Shown piece by piece: positions 8,960-18,124 of a DNA stretch of 64,000 bases. The notes below the pieces were generated by a model, which saw nothing but the letters and a program-made list of their open reading frames with translations, ran no database searches and was not told the origin of the DNA. This DNA comes from Parafrankia irregularis (lineage in GTDB: Bacteria > Actinomycetota > Actinomycetes > Frankiales > Frankiaceae). Within the stretch, counting starts at the first letter, position 1. Every line of letters starts with the position of its first letter. The stretch is taken from contig NZ_FAOZ01000034.1 in assembly GCF_001536285.1 (NCBI RefSeq), positions 1 to 64,000 on the forward strand, given 5' to 3'. The translations under genes were made by a program, and so were the position numbers.

Positions 8960-9005
8960 CGTCCGGTCCGGCCAGGTGGGCCGGAACTCGTTCTGGCGGA
9001 CCCGC

Positions 9006-9017
9006 CAAGCATGCTTG
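9006..9017. promoter_or_regulatory. 12-bp palindrome upstream of the PBP gene
   Basis: CAAGCATGCTTG is a perfect palindrome about 50 bp upstream of the PBP start, in the 242-bp gap to the RDD gene. It could be an operator; nothing else supports that. Confidence 0.25.
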
Positions 9018-9201
9018 ACACCGCGCCGCGCCGCTCACCCGGGCCCTGGGAAGGTCATCAGGTGCGGGCTCCGGCGCGTGGCCCGGGGGCGCAAGATCCG
9101 AATTGTCGCGATCACCCCGGAGGATCCCATCGGGTCAGACGCTAGACGACGCCAGTCAGTTCCGGCCAGCCGGCCCGGTCACATATCACGCTCTGCCGGG
9201 A

Positions 9202-10020
9202 CTACCCGGGGTATCGCGGCCCGGGGTATCGCGGCGGGCGGGCCGCGGTTGTGATGATCATGCGTTGGTAGGCGCGGCGGGTGCGCTCGGCGAGCACTGC
9301 GGACAGCACGGCCCATTCGGGCGTTCCCGGGGGCGGGGGTGGGGTGACGGCCGCGAGGACCTCGGCCAGCAGCTCGCCGCCCATGCGTGTCCGGGCGTCG
9401 TCCGAGAGCTGGTTCGCGCGGTCCAGGAACCGCCGGGTCCGCGCCGCCAGGTCATCGTCGACGCCGGTCAGGTCCAGCAGGGCCGCCCAGCCGGCCAGCG
9501 GCGGGGGAACCACGGGTGGCACGCTGACCGTGCGCGGCACCCGCACCTGCAGAACGATGGTGCCGGCGACGAGGTCGCCCAGCCGCTTGGACCTTCGTGA
9601 GACGGTCATGCTGATGATCGCGGGTACGGCGGCCAGCACCCCGGGGCGTTCCGCGACGACTCCGATCAGCCCCCTGACCAGCGCGTGGCGGAATCGGATC
9701 GGCCCACCGTCGTCGCGGACGACCCGCAGGCCCAGCGTCATCTTGCCGAGGGTGCGTCCGCGCAGGAGCGTCTCGCAGGCCACCGGGTAGCCGAGCATCG
9801 TGACCACGTAGACGGCCAAGACCAGGGCCGTCAGCATGGCCTCGTCGTCCGGCCCCACGACCTCGAGCGTTCCGATGACGATGGCGATCTGGGCGACGGT
9901 CTGGATGGCCAGATCGACCATCCCGGCGATCATGCGGGAGCCGAGCCGTGCCACGCGCAGGTCGATGGGTACGGCCTCGCCCGTGACCAGCTGGTTCGTT
10001 TCCAGGCCGAGCCCGCTCAC
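9202..10020 (-). CDS. RDD family membrane protein
   Basis: Predicted 272 residues from the GTG at 10020. After LVTGEAVPIDLRVARLGSRM come several hydrophobic segments: ~IAGMVDLAIQTVAQIAIVIG, an Ala/Leu/Val helix before LGYPVACETLLRGRTLGKM, and a third after FRHALVRGL. Arg and Asp in the first two segments are the RDD signature. The C-terminal ~100 residues are cytoplasmic. Function unknown. It is divergent from SpoIIM, as in many Actinobacteria. The frame is open to a GTG at 10089, but 10020 has GGAAG six bases ahead and begins at the conserved part. The C-terminus ends in a short direct repeat (PRYPGPRYPG). Confidence 0.85.
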   Translation of the reverse strand: MSGLGLETNQLVTGEAVPIDLRVARLGSRMIAGMVDLAIQTVAQIAIVIGTLEVVGPDDEAMLTALVLAVYVVTMLGYPVACETLLRGRTLGKMTLGLRVVRDDGGPIRFRHALVRGLIGVVAERPGVLAAVPAIISMTVSRRSKRLGDLVAGTIVLQVRVPRTVSVPPVVPPPLAGWAALLDLTGVDDDLAARTRRFLDRANQLSDDARTRMGGELLAEVLAAVTPPPPPGTPEWAVLSAVLAERTRRAYQRMIITTAARPPRYPGPRYPG

Positions 10021-10127
10021 GGGCGGCTTCCGGGGTCCGCGGGCCGCTGATCGGTCATCTGTACCCCGCTCGTGTTTCGTGCCCGGCACGCAGTGCCATA
10101 GGCCGGTCTGGAAGAGTAAGAGTAGCC

Positions 10128-11138
10128 ATGGACCTCGATGCGTATGTCGCCGTCCACCGTCCCGAGTGGGTCCGGTTGGGCCAGCTTGTCGACCGTGCCG
10201 CGCGCCCCCGGCGGATGTCGATCGGCGAGCTGGACGAGCTGGTCGATCTGTACCAGCGCGCGGCCACCCACCTGTCGGTGATCCGTGATCGTTCCCATGA
10301 CCCGCGCCTCGTCGAGGATCTGGCGAGTCTGGTCATCCGGGCGCGGGCCGCGGTCGTCGGCGCCCCGGATGTCGGCTGGCACGTCCCCGCCAGGTACTTC
10401 GCGGTGACCTTCCCGGCGGCGGTCTACGCACGCTGGCGCTGGGTGGTCGGGGTGACGCTGGGCTCGCTGCTGCTCGCGCTGGCCAGCGCGCTGTGGATTC
10501 TGAACGACGCGCAGGCCCGCGCCAGGGTCATCCCGCCCGACGAGGTGACGGCCCTGTGCCGGCATGATTTCGCGGCCTATTACTCGGAGCACCCGGCGTC
10601 GTCCTTCGCCAGCCTCGTCTGGACCAACAACGCCTGGGTGTCCGCGCAGGCGGTGGCGCTCGGAGTGCTGCTCGCCGTGCCCACGCTGCTGGTCCTGGGG
10701 CTGAACGCGCTGAACCTCGGCATCATGGGCGGCTACATGGGCAGCTGCGGCGAGGGCGGCCAGTTCTTCTCGCTGATCCTCCCGCACGGTCTGCTGGAAC
10801 TCACCGTGGTCTTCGTCGCCGGCGCGGTGGGCCTGCGGCTGGGGTGGGCGATCATCGCTCCGGGAGTGCGCCGCCGCTCCGAGGCACTGGCCGCCGAGGG
10901 GCGCGCCGCCGTCGGGATCGTGCTCGGGATGGCGGTAGTGCTCGCGGTGTCCGGGGTGATCGAGGCGTTCGTGACTCCGTCCTCGCTGCCGACCTTTGTC
11001 CGCATCGGTATCGGCGTCGTGGCCTGGGCCGGGTTCGTCGCCTACGTGTGGATCTACGGCCGCCGGGCCACCGCGGCCGGCGAGAGCGGTGATCTGGACG
11101 CGGCCCTCGCGCAGGACCTCGCGCCAGTCGAAGCCTGA
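10128..11138 (+). CDS. Stage II sporulation protein M (SpoIIM/DUF95) family membrane protein
   Basis: 336 residues from the ATG at 10128. The N-terminal cytoplasmic part MDLDAYVAVHRPEW.. is typical of actinobacterial SpoIIM-like proteins. A TM helix at ~WVVGVTLGSLLLALASALWIL is followed by a SpoIIM core with NNAWVSAQAVALGVLLAVPTLLVLGLNALNLG, an HG(L/I)LEL turn and two more helices. The role is unknown outside Firmicutes sporulation. It is divergent from RDD (107 bp apart) and tail-to-tail with the DUF58 operon, the conserved arrangement. Confidence 0.9.
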   Translation: MDLDAYVAVHRPEWVRLGQLVDRAARPRRMSIGELDELVDLYQRAATHLSVIRDRSHDPRLVEDLASLVIRARAAVVGAPDVGWHVPARYFAVTFPAAVYARWRWVVGVTLGSLLLALASALWILNDAQARARVIPPDEVTALCRHDFAAYYSEHPASSFASLVWTNNAWVSAQAVALGVLLAVPTLLVLGLNALNLGIMGGYMGSCGEGGQFFSLILPHGLLELTVVFVAGAVGLRLGWAIIAPGVRRRSEALAAEGRAAVGIVLGMAVVLAVSGVIEAFVTPSSLPTFVRIGIGVVAWAGFVAYVWIYGRRATAAGESGDLDAALAQDLAPVEA

Positions 11139-11183
11139 CCGGGACGGAGCTCCGAGCTCAGGGCCGGCGTTCAGGGCTGGAGT

Positions 11184-12482
11184 TCAGAGCCGACCGTGGG
11201 CCTTCAGCGTGAGGTAGGTGTCGGTGACCGCCGTCGCGTACTGGGCTGGCGCGACGTCGACGACCTCGACCCCGCGTTGGCGCAGCACGGCCGTCAGTTC
11301 ACGCCTGCGCAGCAGGGCCTGTTCCGCGGCCGCCGCGGCGTAGACCTGCGTGACGTCGCCATGCCCGGCGGCGAGCTCGTCCAGCCGGGGGTCGCGCAGG
11401 GCGGCCACCAGCACGGTGTGCCGGGAGATGAGCGTGGGCAGTGCCGGCAGCAGGCTCTCCTCGATCACCGCCGGCACCAGGTCCGTGAAGATCACAACAA
11501 GGGCCCGGCGGGACGCCGCCCGCAGCACCGTGGTGGCCATCACCTCGTGGTCGGCTTCGACCAGCGCCGGCTCGAGGGTCGCCATCGCCTCGCTCATCCG
11601 GGCCAGCAGGCCCTGGTCACGTGCGTGCGCGACGGTCAGCCGCGCGGTGCTGTCGTACGCGGTCAGGCCCACCCGGTCACCGGCCCGCAGCGCCACCGCC
11701 GTGAGCAGCAGCGCGGCGTCCATCGCGTGGTCGAGGCGGGGGACGTCGCCGACGCGACCGGCCGAGGTCCGGCCCGAGTCCAGCACGCAGATGACGCGCC
11801 GGTCCCGTTCCGGGCGGTAGGTACGGACGACCACCGAGCCGTGGTGGCGGGCGGTGGCGCGCCAGTCGATCGTCCGCACGTCGTCGCCCACGACGTACTC
11901 ACGCAGGCTGTCGAACTCCGAGCCGGCGCCGCCGCCGCGCAGCGCGACCTCGCCCTCCACCTCGCGCAGCCGCGCCAGCGCGGCCGGCAGGTGCCGGCGG
12001 GAGAGGAACGGCGGCAGCACCCGCAGCCGCCAGGGCGCGTGGTGGCGGCCCTGCCGGCCGGCGAGCCCCATCGGGCCGAGTGACCGCACCGTGATCCGGA
12101 CGGGCTCCCGGTCTCCACGCCGGGTCGGGCGCAACGTCGTCTCCAGGAAACGCCGCTCACCCGCGGGCACCGTGACGGTGTGCACGCGGGGCTGGGCACC
12201 GGCCGACGGCACCCACGAATCCCTGACCCGCGCCCGCAGCGTCCGACGTCCACCGTTGGCGACGGTCAGCGTGAGGGTCACCGGCTGCCCGAGCCGGGCC
12301 GACGTGGGGCCCGACCGGCTGAACGCACACAGACGCACCCGGGCCGCCAGCCCCAGGTCGACGGCGACCAGCAGGAGGATCAGAAGGTTCACGAGCACGA
12401 AGGCCAGGCCGGGGTCGGGGGAGAGGCCCACCACGACGATGCCCAGCGCGACCAGCGCGACGGTACGGCCGGTGACAGCCAC
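11184..12482 (-). CDS. DUF58 domain-containing protein
   Basis: 432 residues, GTG start at 12482. Two N-terminal TM helices (~7-45), a beta-rich region, then the DUF58 signature GSEFDSLREYVVGDDVRTIDW near residue 200, and a vWA-like fold with VICVLDSGRTSAGRVG. Usually partnered with MoxR ATPases, where it may act as a membrane-linked co-factor in complex assembly; the molecular role is not established. It is the last gene of the operon, 9 bp after MoxR. Confidence 0.9.
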   Translation of the reverse strand: MAVTGRTVALVALGIVVVGLSPDPGLAFVLVNLLILLLVAVDLGLAARVRLCAFSRSGPTSARLGQPVTLTLTVANGGRRTLRARVRDSWVPSAGAQPRVHTVTVPAGERRFLETTLRPTRRGDREPVRITVRSLGPMGLAGRQGRHHAPWRLRVLPPFLSRRHLPAALARLREVEGEVALRGGGAGSEFDSLREYVVGDDVRTIDWRATARHHGSVVVRTYRPERDRRVICVLDSGRTSAGRVGDVPRLDHAMDAALLLTAVALRAGDRVGLTAYDSTARLTVAHARDQGLLARMSEAMATLEPALVEADHEVMATTVLRAASRRALVVIFTDLVPAVIEESLLPALPTLISRHTVLVAALRDPRLDELAAGHGDVTQVYAAAAAEQALLRRRELTAVLRQRGVEVVDVAPAQYATAVTDTYLTLKAHGRL

Positions 12483-12491
12483 GGTCGGCCG

Positions 12492-13583
12492 CTACCGGGG
12501 AACGGGCACGACGGCGAGCACCTGGTCGAGCACGATGTCGGCGGTCACACCATCCTGCTCGGCCTCCGGGCGGAGGCTGATGCGATGGCGCAAGGTGGAT
12601 CGGGCCAGCGCCTTGACATCGTCCGGCGTCGCGTAGCCGCGCCCGGACAGCCAGGCCCAGGCGCGGGTGGTGGCCAGCAACGCCGTCGCGCCACGCGGGG
12701 AGACCCCGAGCTGGACGGCCGGCGCCGACCGGGTGGCCCGCGCGATGTCCACGATGTAGCCGAGAACCTCGCGCTGGATCTGCACCCGGGCCGCCGCGGC
12801 CTGCGCCGCCGCGAGATCGGCCGGGCCCGCCACCGGCCGGACCCCGGCCGCCGCCAGGTTCCCCGGGTCGAAGCCCTCCGCGTGGTGAGCCAGGATGCGC
12901 ACCTCGTCCTCGCGTGGCGGGAGCGGCAGCGTGACCTTCACCAGGAAACGGTCGAGCTGCGCCTCCGGCAGCGGGTAGGTGCCTTCGTGCTCGATCGGGT
13001 TCTGGGTGGCGAGGACGGCGAACGGCGACGGCAGCCGGCGCGCCTGCCCATCCACGGTGACCTGCCGTTCCTCCATGACCTCGAGCAGTGCGGCCTGCGT
13101 CTTCGGTGGGGTCCGGTTGATCTCGTCGGCGAGCAGCAGGTTCGTGAAGACCGGGCCCTGGCGGAAGGTGAACTCGCTGGTCCGGTTGTCGTACACCAGC
13201 GAGCCGGTGACGTCGCCGGGCATGAGGTCCGGGGTGAACTGCAGGCGCTTGGTGTCGAGGGACAGCGCCGCCGCCAGCGTCCGGACGAGCAGGGTCTTCG
13301 CCACGCCCGGCACCCCCTCGAGCAGGACGTGGCCGCGGCACAGCAGCGCGACCACCAGCCCGCTGACCGCGGCCTCCTGGCCTACGACCGCCTTCGCGAC
13401 CTCGTTGCGCAGCGCCATCAGAGACTGCCGGGCGGTCTCGGCGTCGGGCGGAGGAGGCGTCCGGGGCGTCGGCGACGGTGAGCGCAGCGTCTCCGAGCCC
13501 ATGGACTGCGGCCCGGAGGCTACTGGCACTGCCGTCTGCGGGGACGACTCGGTCGGAGCCGCACCGGAGTTCGGGGACGTCAC
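12492..13583 (-). CDS. MoxR family AAA+ ATPase
   Basis: 363 residues, cytoplasmic ATPase. A Pro/Ser-rich lead (1-48) is followed by the AAA+ core: Walker A GVPGVAKT (90-97), Walker B LLADEINR (DEIN 153-156), sensor ATQNPIEHEGTYPLPEAQLDRF and a C-terminal lid. The family is thought to act as a chaperone for vWA/DUF58 partners. The start GTG at 13583 overlaps the DUF4350 stop (GTGA), which fixes it; a much longer frame exists upstream but is not coding here. Confidence 0.93.
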   Translation of the reverse strand: MTSPNSGAAPTESSPQTAVPVASGPQSMGSETLRSPSPTPRTPPPPDAETARQSLMALRNEVAKAVVGQEAAVSGLVVALLCRGHVLLEGVPGVAKTLLVRTLAAALSLDTKRLQFTPDLMPGDVTGSLVYDNRTSEFTFRQGPVFTNLLLADEINRTPPKTQAALLEVMEERQVTVDGQARRLPSPFAVLATQNPIEHEGTYPLPEAQLDRFLVKVTLPLPPREDEVRILAHHAEGFDPGNLAAAGVRPVAGPADLAAAQAAAARVQIQREVLGYIVDIARATRSAPAVQLGVSPRGATALLATTRAWAWLSGRGYATPDDVKALARSTLRHRISLRPEAEQDGVTADIVLDQVLAVVPVPR

Positions 13584-15121
13584 CTTCTGCCCACCTGTCG
13601 ATCGAGTTCGTGTAGTTCGCCGGCCAGCCGGACGAGCGTGATGTCGCTGTCGGTCGCGGGTGCGGCCTCCGCACTGGTTGCCGCACCGGCCACCGTGCCC
13701 GTGGGACCGGTGTGCTGGCCAGTGCCGTGTGGAGATGGTGCGGCCCCTCCACCGGGGATGTGCTGGTGGCCCCCAGGGGCCCCGGACGGATGGCCCGTGG
13801 GTGCTATGTCCGAACCGTACAGGAGTGATCGGATCTCTACGGGTGACCGACCGGTCTGCTCCGCGACCGCGGCCACCAGCACGGTCGGCTCCGGTTCGTG
13901 CGGGGGCCGCGCGGGGCCGGCGGGGGCGCCGTGCTGGATGCCCAGCCGGTCCGCGAGCCGGACCCGCAGGCCCGCCCGCAGCGCCGCGGCGGCCCCTTCG
14001 CGGGCACGCGCGGCGGCGTAGAGGCGGCCGCGGCCCTCGACGGTTTCCGCGGAACGCACCACCACCGGCAGCGGCTCGGTGACGGGCGGCCCCAGGCGCC
14101 GCCCTCGCCACAGGGCGAAGACGGCCAGCGCGACGAGGGCCTGCAGGAAGCCGACCCAGAACCCGTCCGGCAGCAGGTCGGCCAGGCTCTGCCCGCCGAC
14201 CGCGCCCTCGCTCGCGACGGCCGGCGTCACCCAGTCCAGCTGGGTGTGCCGGGCCAGCAGCCCGAGGGCCAGCGCGGCGTTCCCGGACTCGTCCAGCACG
14301 CCGTTGGTGACGAAGTCGCCGCTGCCCAGGAGAACCAGCCGGCCGCTGGTCTGTTCGGTGAGCCCTGGCCCGGTCGGGGTGAGGACGGCGAGGCGGGCGG
14401 CGTCGGGGAAGCCATAGCAGAGCTCCAGCTCGATGCCGTTGCCAGACCAGCCCTCATGACCCGATCGGAGGATGTCGTCCGCCCGGGTGAACCGGACGTC
14501 GGCCCCGATCGTCGTCGTGCCGGCCACCGTCGCCTCCGGCAGCCCGCACCGCGGCTGGACCTGTCCGTCGGCGAACGCCTCCGCCGGGACAGCCATGACC
14601 GGCATCTCCAGCGCCGCCACGGCGGCCTCCGACGGCGCGACGAGCACGACGTCCGAGCCGGTGTCGGCCAGGCTGACGAGAGCCTGGAGATCGGCCGGGG
14701 ACAGCAGGTCCGGGTCGGTCACGACGACCGTGCGCGACCCGTCGGAGCCCGCGGAGCGCCGCCCCCCGGCAGCTGGACCGGTATCCGTCAGATCCGCGGG
14801 GACCGACTGCCGCGCCGAGACGGTGACGCCCCGCTCGCGCAGGATCTCCGCGACGGCCAGAGTTCCGTGCGGGCCCGGGGAGCCGATGTCGAGGTACCGG
14901 TCACCGCTGGGCCGGCTCGCCACGGCCGCGAGCACCGCGTACACGGTCACAACCGCGGCCAGGACCGCCGCCAGCCGTAAGGCGGCACGCACCGTCGTGG
15001 CCCCCGGGCCGCTGCGGACATGGGTCGGCGAGCCCACACCCCGCCGCCGGCCGGTCGGGGCCGCCGGTCGGGCCGGGCCCGGTGCCGGGGGCCGCGGTGG
15101 GCTGGCCGGTGGCGCGGTCAT
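13580..15121 (-). CDS. DUF4350 domain-containing membrane protein
   Basis: 513 residues. A Pro/Ala-rich N-terminus, a TM helix at ~46-68, an extracytoplasmic Rossmann-like DUF4350 domain (GTLAVAEILRERGVTVSARQ, VVVTDPDLLSPADL, LVLLGSGDFVTNGVLDESGNAALALGLLAR), a second TM helix ~FLQALVALAVFALWRGRRLGP, then a cytoplasmic tail. Function unknown; always found in this MoxR operon type. The start overlaps the preceding DUF4129 stop (ATGA). Confidence 0.88.
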   Translation of the reverse strand: MTAPPASPPRPPAPGPARPAAPTGRRRGVGSPTHVRSGPGATTVRAALRLAAVLAAVVTVYAVLAAVASRPSGDRYLDIGSPGPHGTLAVAEILRERGVTVSARQSVPADLTDTGPAAGGRRSAGSDGSRTVVVTDPDLLSPADLQALVSLADTGSDVVLVAPSEAAVAALEMPVMAVPAEAFADGQVQPRCGLPEATVAGTTTIGADVRFTRADDILRSGHEGWSGNGIELELCYGFPDAARLAVLTPTGPGLTEQTSGRLVLLGSGDFVTNGVLDESGNAALALGLLARHTQLDWVTPAVASEGAVGGQSLADLLPDGFWVGFLQALVALAVFALWRGRRLGPPVTEPLPVVVRSAETVEGRGRLYAAARAREGAAAALRAGLRVRLADRLGIQHGAPAGPARPPHEPEPTVLVAAVAEQTGRSPVEIRSLLYGSDIAPTGHPSGAPGGHQHIPGGGAAPSPHGTGQHTGPTGTVAGAATSAEAAPATDSDITLVRLAGELHELDRQVGRR

Positions 15122-15894
15122 GCCCGGACCGGCGGGGCGTCGTCGGGGGCACGATCCCGGCCGATGGATCCGCGGATGCGCCCGAGGTTCTCGTCCGCGC
15201 GCACGACCACCTCGTAGGCCTCCAGGTTCGCCGGCCTGCCGCCGTACCAGATCTCGCTGAACACCTCGACCGCGACAGCCAGTGCCGCGATCGGGTCGGA
15301 CGGCCCCCCGCCCGTGGTCTCGCCGGCCAGCGGCCGGACTGCGGACGGGCCGGCCACGGTTCGCAGATCGCTGATCAGCTCGTTCGCGGTGCGCCCGGGC
15401 CTCGGATCGAGAACGCCGCGTTCCTCCAGCATCCGGGCGATGGCGCGCAGCCGGGACCGAACAGCCTCCGCGTGGTCCCCCCGCTCGGCCTGGGTGCGCG
15501 ACAGCGCCCGCAGCTGCGCCGCGGTGAGCGGACCGGGCGACGTGGCCTCGTCGAGCTGGAGCCGGGCGGAGCGCCGGACCGGGCCCAGCCACACACGGAG
15601 CACCACAACGAGCGCGACCAGGGCGATGACCAGCGCGAGGACGCCGAGGCCCTGGAAACCGCCGAGGCCGGAGTCCGGATCCGGGGTGAGCCAGTTCCAC
15701 AGGTCGGCCAGCCGGTCGTTGATCCAGTCGATCGTCCGGCTGAACCAGCCGCGCTCGTCATCCCGGTAGATGCTCCTGGACAGCTCCCGGTGGGCCTCCT
15801 CGCGGGCGCCGTCCCTGGTGACCGGCCCACCCGGAAGGCCGCCGGACGACGCGGCCGCGGTCGTCAGGTGGACGCCCGGGCGGGCAATGGTCAT
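15118..15894 (-). CDS. DUF4129 domain-containing protein
   Basis: 258 residues. An amphipathic N-terminus with EEAHRELSRSIYRDDERGWF, a single TM segment (~84-105), then the C-terminal DUF4129 motif: RTANELI, then an Ala/Leu helix and FSEIWYGGRPANLEAYEVVVRADENL. The related motif in transglutaminase-linked proteins is structural; no enzyme is implied here. The start overlaps the upstream gene's stop (ATGA). Confidence 0.85.
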   Translation of the reverse strand: MTIARPGVHLTTAAASSGGLPGGPVTRDGAREEAHRELSRSIYRDDERGWFSRTIDWINDRLADLWNWLTPDPDSGLGGFQGLGVLALVIALVALVVVLRVWLGPVRRSARLQLDEATSPGPLTAAQLRALSRTQAERGDHAEAVRSRLRAIARMLEERGVLDPRPGRTANELISDLRTVAGPSAVRPLAGETTGGGPSDPIAALAVAVEVFSEIWYGGRPANLEAYEVVVRADENLGRIRGSIGRDRAPDDAPPVRA

Positions 15895-17003
15895 GATCCG
15901 GTGCTGCGTTGCCGAGCCGCCTCGGCGAGCGTCACGTCCAGCCCCTCCTTGCGGATGCGCTGATCTATGTAGAGCAGGACGGCGGTGCCGGAGAAGATCG
16001 GGGTGGCGATGGTCGTTCCGATCAGTGTTCCGATCGCGTTGACGATGTGGCCGGCGACGGTCAGGTCGGTCAGCGTCGAGTCGGCGAGGGAGTCGGACGA
16101 ATCCAGGATGACGGTGGTGATGACACTGACGATCATCATCAGGATGCCGCCGACGAGGCCGGCGAGCAGCCCGATGCCGAACACCCGCCACCAGGCCCCG
16201 CGGACGAGGTCGCGCGAGCGTCGCAGCGCCCCTCGCACGGTCTGCCCTTCCAGGACGTAGGCCGGGGAGGCGAGGCTCAGAAAGACGGCGACCACGATCG
16301 CGCCGACTACAAGCGCTATGAGCCCCAGGGCGGACAGCAGCATCACGGCGATGCTCAACACGACCAGGCCGCCCAGTCGCGGTGCGGCTCGCCTGATCGC
16401 CGCGCCGGCCGAGATCCGTGAACCGAGCGCCGCCTCGCTCACCACCACGGCGAGCACGCCGGAGAGGAAGATCCCCAACGCGGTGGTCAGCATGAAGATC
16501 AGCGTTTCGAGGACGATCGACGCCCCGGTCGAGGAGTCCTCGCCGGCGATCATGATGATCGTGATCACGATCTCGACCACCGCGGACACACCGAGAGTCA
16601 GCCCCAGCGTCGCGCCCGGGTTCGCGCGGATCGTGGAGAAGATCCCGTCGAGGATCTCGCCGACCGACAACGGGCGCAGCGGGATCACCCCCGGCTTGGG
16701 TGCGATCGGCGGCCGGCCCCATGGGCCGGGGCCCCAGCCCGGGGGAGGCTGGCCCGGCGCCTGCCCGGGCCAGGGCTGCTGCCCGCCGGACGGATCCCAA
16801 CCGCCGGGTGAGCCCCAACCGCCGGGTGAGCCCCAGCCGCCCGGCGGCTGCCCGGGAGCCTGCCAGCCGCCCGGGGCGCCCCCGTCGCCGCCGGCTGACG
16901 GCGGACTCCAGGATCCGGGAACTGGTGCGCCCCAGGAACCGGGGGATGCCGGCCCGGCCGGTCCGGGCTCATCGGGAGGGGTCTGACCGGCCCCGTCCGC
17001 CAT
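15891..17003 (-). CDS. Multi-TM protein of the glycerophosphoryl diester phosphodiesterase membrane-domain type
   Basis: 370 residues. The first ~105 residues are Pro/Gly/Trp-rich with tandem GGWGSP repeats. Then IPLRPLSVGEILDGIFSTIRANPGATLGL leads into five or six TM helices, the pattern of the DUF7544/GPDPase membrane-domain proteins that open this operon in Actinobacteria. There is no catalytic GDPD domain. Start ATG at 17003 with only the divergent comF promoter region upstream (272 bp), so it is probably the first gene of a five-gene operon ending in DUF58. Confidence 0.8.
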   Translation of the reverse strand: MADGAGQTPPDEPGPAGPASPGSWGAPVPGSWSPPSAGGDGGAPGGWQAPGQPPGGWGSPGGWGSPGGWDPSGGQQPWPGQAPGQPPPGWGPGPWGRPPIAPKPGVIPLRPLSVGEILDGIFSTIRANPGATLGLTLGVSAVVEIVITIIMIAGEDSSTGASIVLETLIFMLTTALGIFLSGVLAVVVSEAALGSRISAGAAIRRAAPRLGGLVVLSIAVMLLSALGLIALVVGAIVVAVFLSLASPAYVLEGQTVRGALRRSRDLVRGAWWRVFGIGLLAGLVGGILMMIVSVITTVILDSSDSLADSTLTDLTVAGHIVNAIGTLIGTTIATPIFSGTAVLLYIDQRIRKEGLDVTLAEAARQRSTGS

Positions 17004-17275
17004 CGTGGTCTCCCTGTGCTCGTGCCGTGCCGTGCGGCTTCTGCCGACTGGCGTACTCGGCACCGCACATCGTCGCAGATTGGCTACGTCCACAACGCGA
17101 TCGGGCGGTCGACGACGACCGTGAACCGTTGATGTTCGTCTGGGGTTCATGGTCGCGGTTGGGTGTCCGGATCGAGACCGGGCGGGTCTGTGCACAGAAG
17201 CGCACTGCGTTTGTCGTTGTCCACAGAGCGGCCCACGGCGGGCGTGGCGCGGTGGGCGCGATTCATGCTCGTTTC

Positions 17276-18124
17276 GTGACCACATCTCCCGTCCGCCGCG
17301 AAGCGCCAGGCCAACACCGCGAAGCAGTAGGCCTGCCGCGTCTGCGTGAGGCGCTGGCGATTCTCGCGGATCTCGTCCTGCCCCGGGCCTGTGCCGGCTG
17401 CGGGCTGCCGGGGTACGCGGCCTGCGCCCGGTGCGTCGCCGCGCTGGCGGGTCCTCTGGTTCTCGCCGCTCCGGGTCCCACGGCCAGCCCGGGGCGGCGA
17501 GGTCACATCGCTGGTGCCTCGTCGTCGCCGTTCCGCACCGTCGCCGCGGCTCGCTTCGAGGGGTCGGCCCGGGCGCTGCTGATCGCCTACAAGGAGCGGG
17601 GGCGCGTCGACCTGGCCCGGGTTCTGGGCGGCGCGCTCGCGCGGGCCGTGGCGGTGGCCGGCCGCGATCTGGACCGGCGGCCGCGGGCTGATGTGGTGCT
17701 GGTGCCGGTCCCCACGACCGCGGCGGCCCGGCGCAGGCGCGGGCTCGATCATGTCGCTCGTCTCGCGGCGGTCGCGGCCAGGGTGATGACCCGGTCGGGC
17801 ACGCGGGCTCGGGTAAGCGGCGCGCTGCGTGTCCTGCGGGCCGGTGCGGACCAGGCCGACCTCGGTGCGGCGGATCGGCGTCGCAACCGCTCGGGTGCCT
17901 TCACCGCGCACCCGGGGGTCCGGCCGCCGTGTCGGCGCGAGATCGTGATCGTGGTCGACGACATCATCACCACCGGCGCGACGGCCGCGGAGGCGATCCG
18001 TGCGCTGCGGGCAGGGGGCTGGGCGCCGTCCGGTGCGGCCGCGATCGCGGCGACACCACTGCGGAGCGCGAGTGCGCCGACGCGACGCGCCACCCTTCGG
18101 GATTGCCCGCCGTACTCCGGCTGA
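17276..18124 (+). CDS. ComF family phosphoribosyltransferase-like protein
   Basis: Predicted 282 residues from the GTG at 17276. The N-terminal zinc finger has C39, C42, C50 and C53. A type I PRTase fold ends in IVIVVDDIITTGAT (about 223-236, PRPP-binding loop). ComF proteins are tied to DNA uptake in naturally competent bacteria; in Actinobacteria the role is unknown. In-frame starts exist further upstream, so the exact start is uncertain. Followed by a long gap before hpf. Confidence 0.85.
   Translation: MTTSPVRREAPGQHREAVGLPRLREALAILADLVLPRACAGCGLPGYAACARCVAALAGPLVLAAPGPTASPGRRGHIAGASSSPFRTVAAARFEGSARALLIAYKERGRVDLARVLGGALARAVAVAGRDLDRRPRADVVLVPVPTTAAARRRRGLDHVARLAAVAARVMTRSGTRARVSGALRVLRAGADQADLGAADRRRNRSGAFTAHPGVRPPCRREIVIVVDDIITTGATAAEAIRALRAGGWAPSGAAAIAATPLRSASAPTRRATLRDCPPYSG

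Noticed and set aside
13898-14980. 360-codon plus-strand frame
   Set aside because: Antisense to DUF4350, which has fixed start/stop overlaps on the minus strand.
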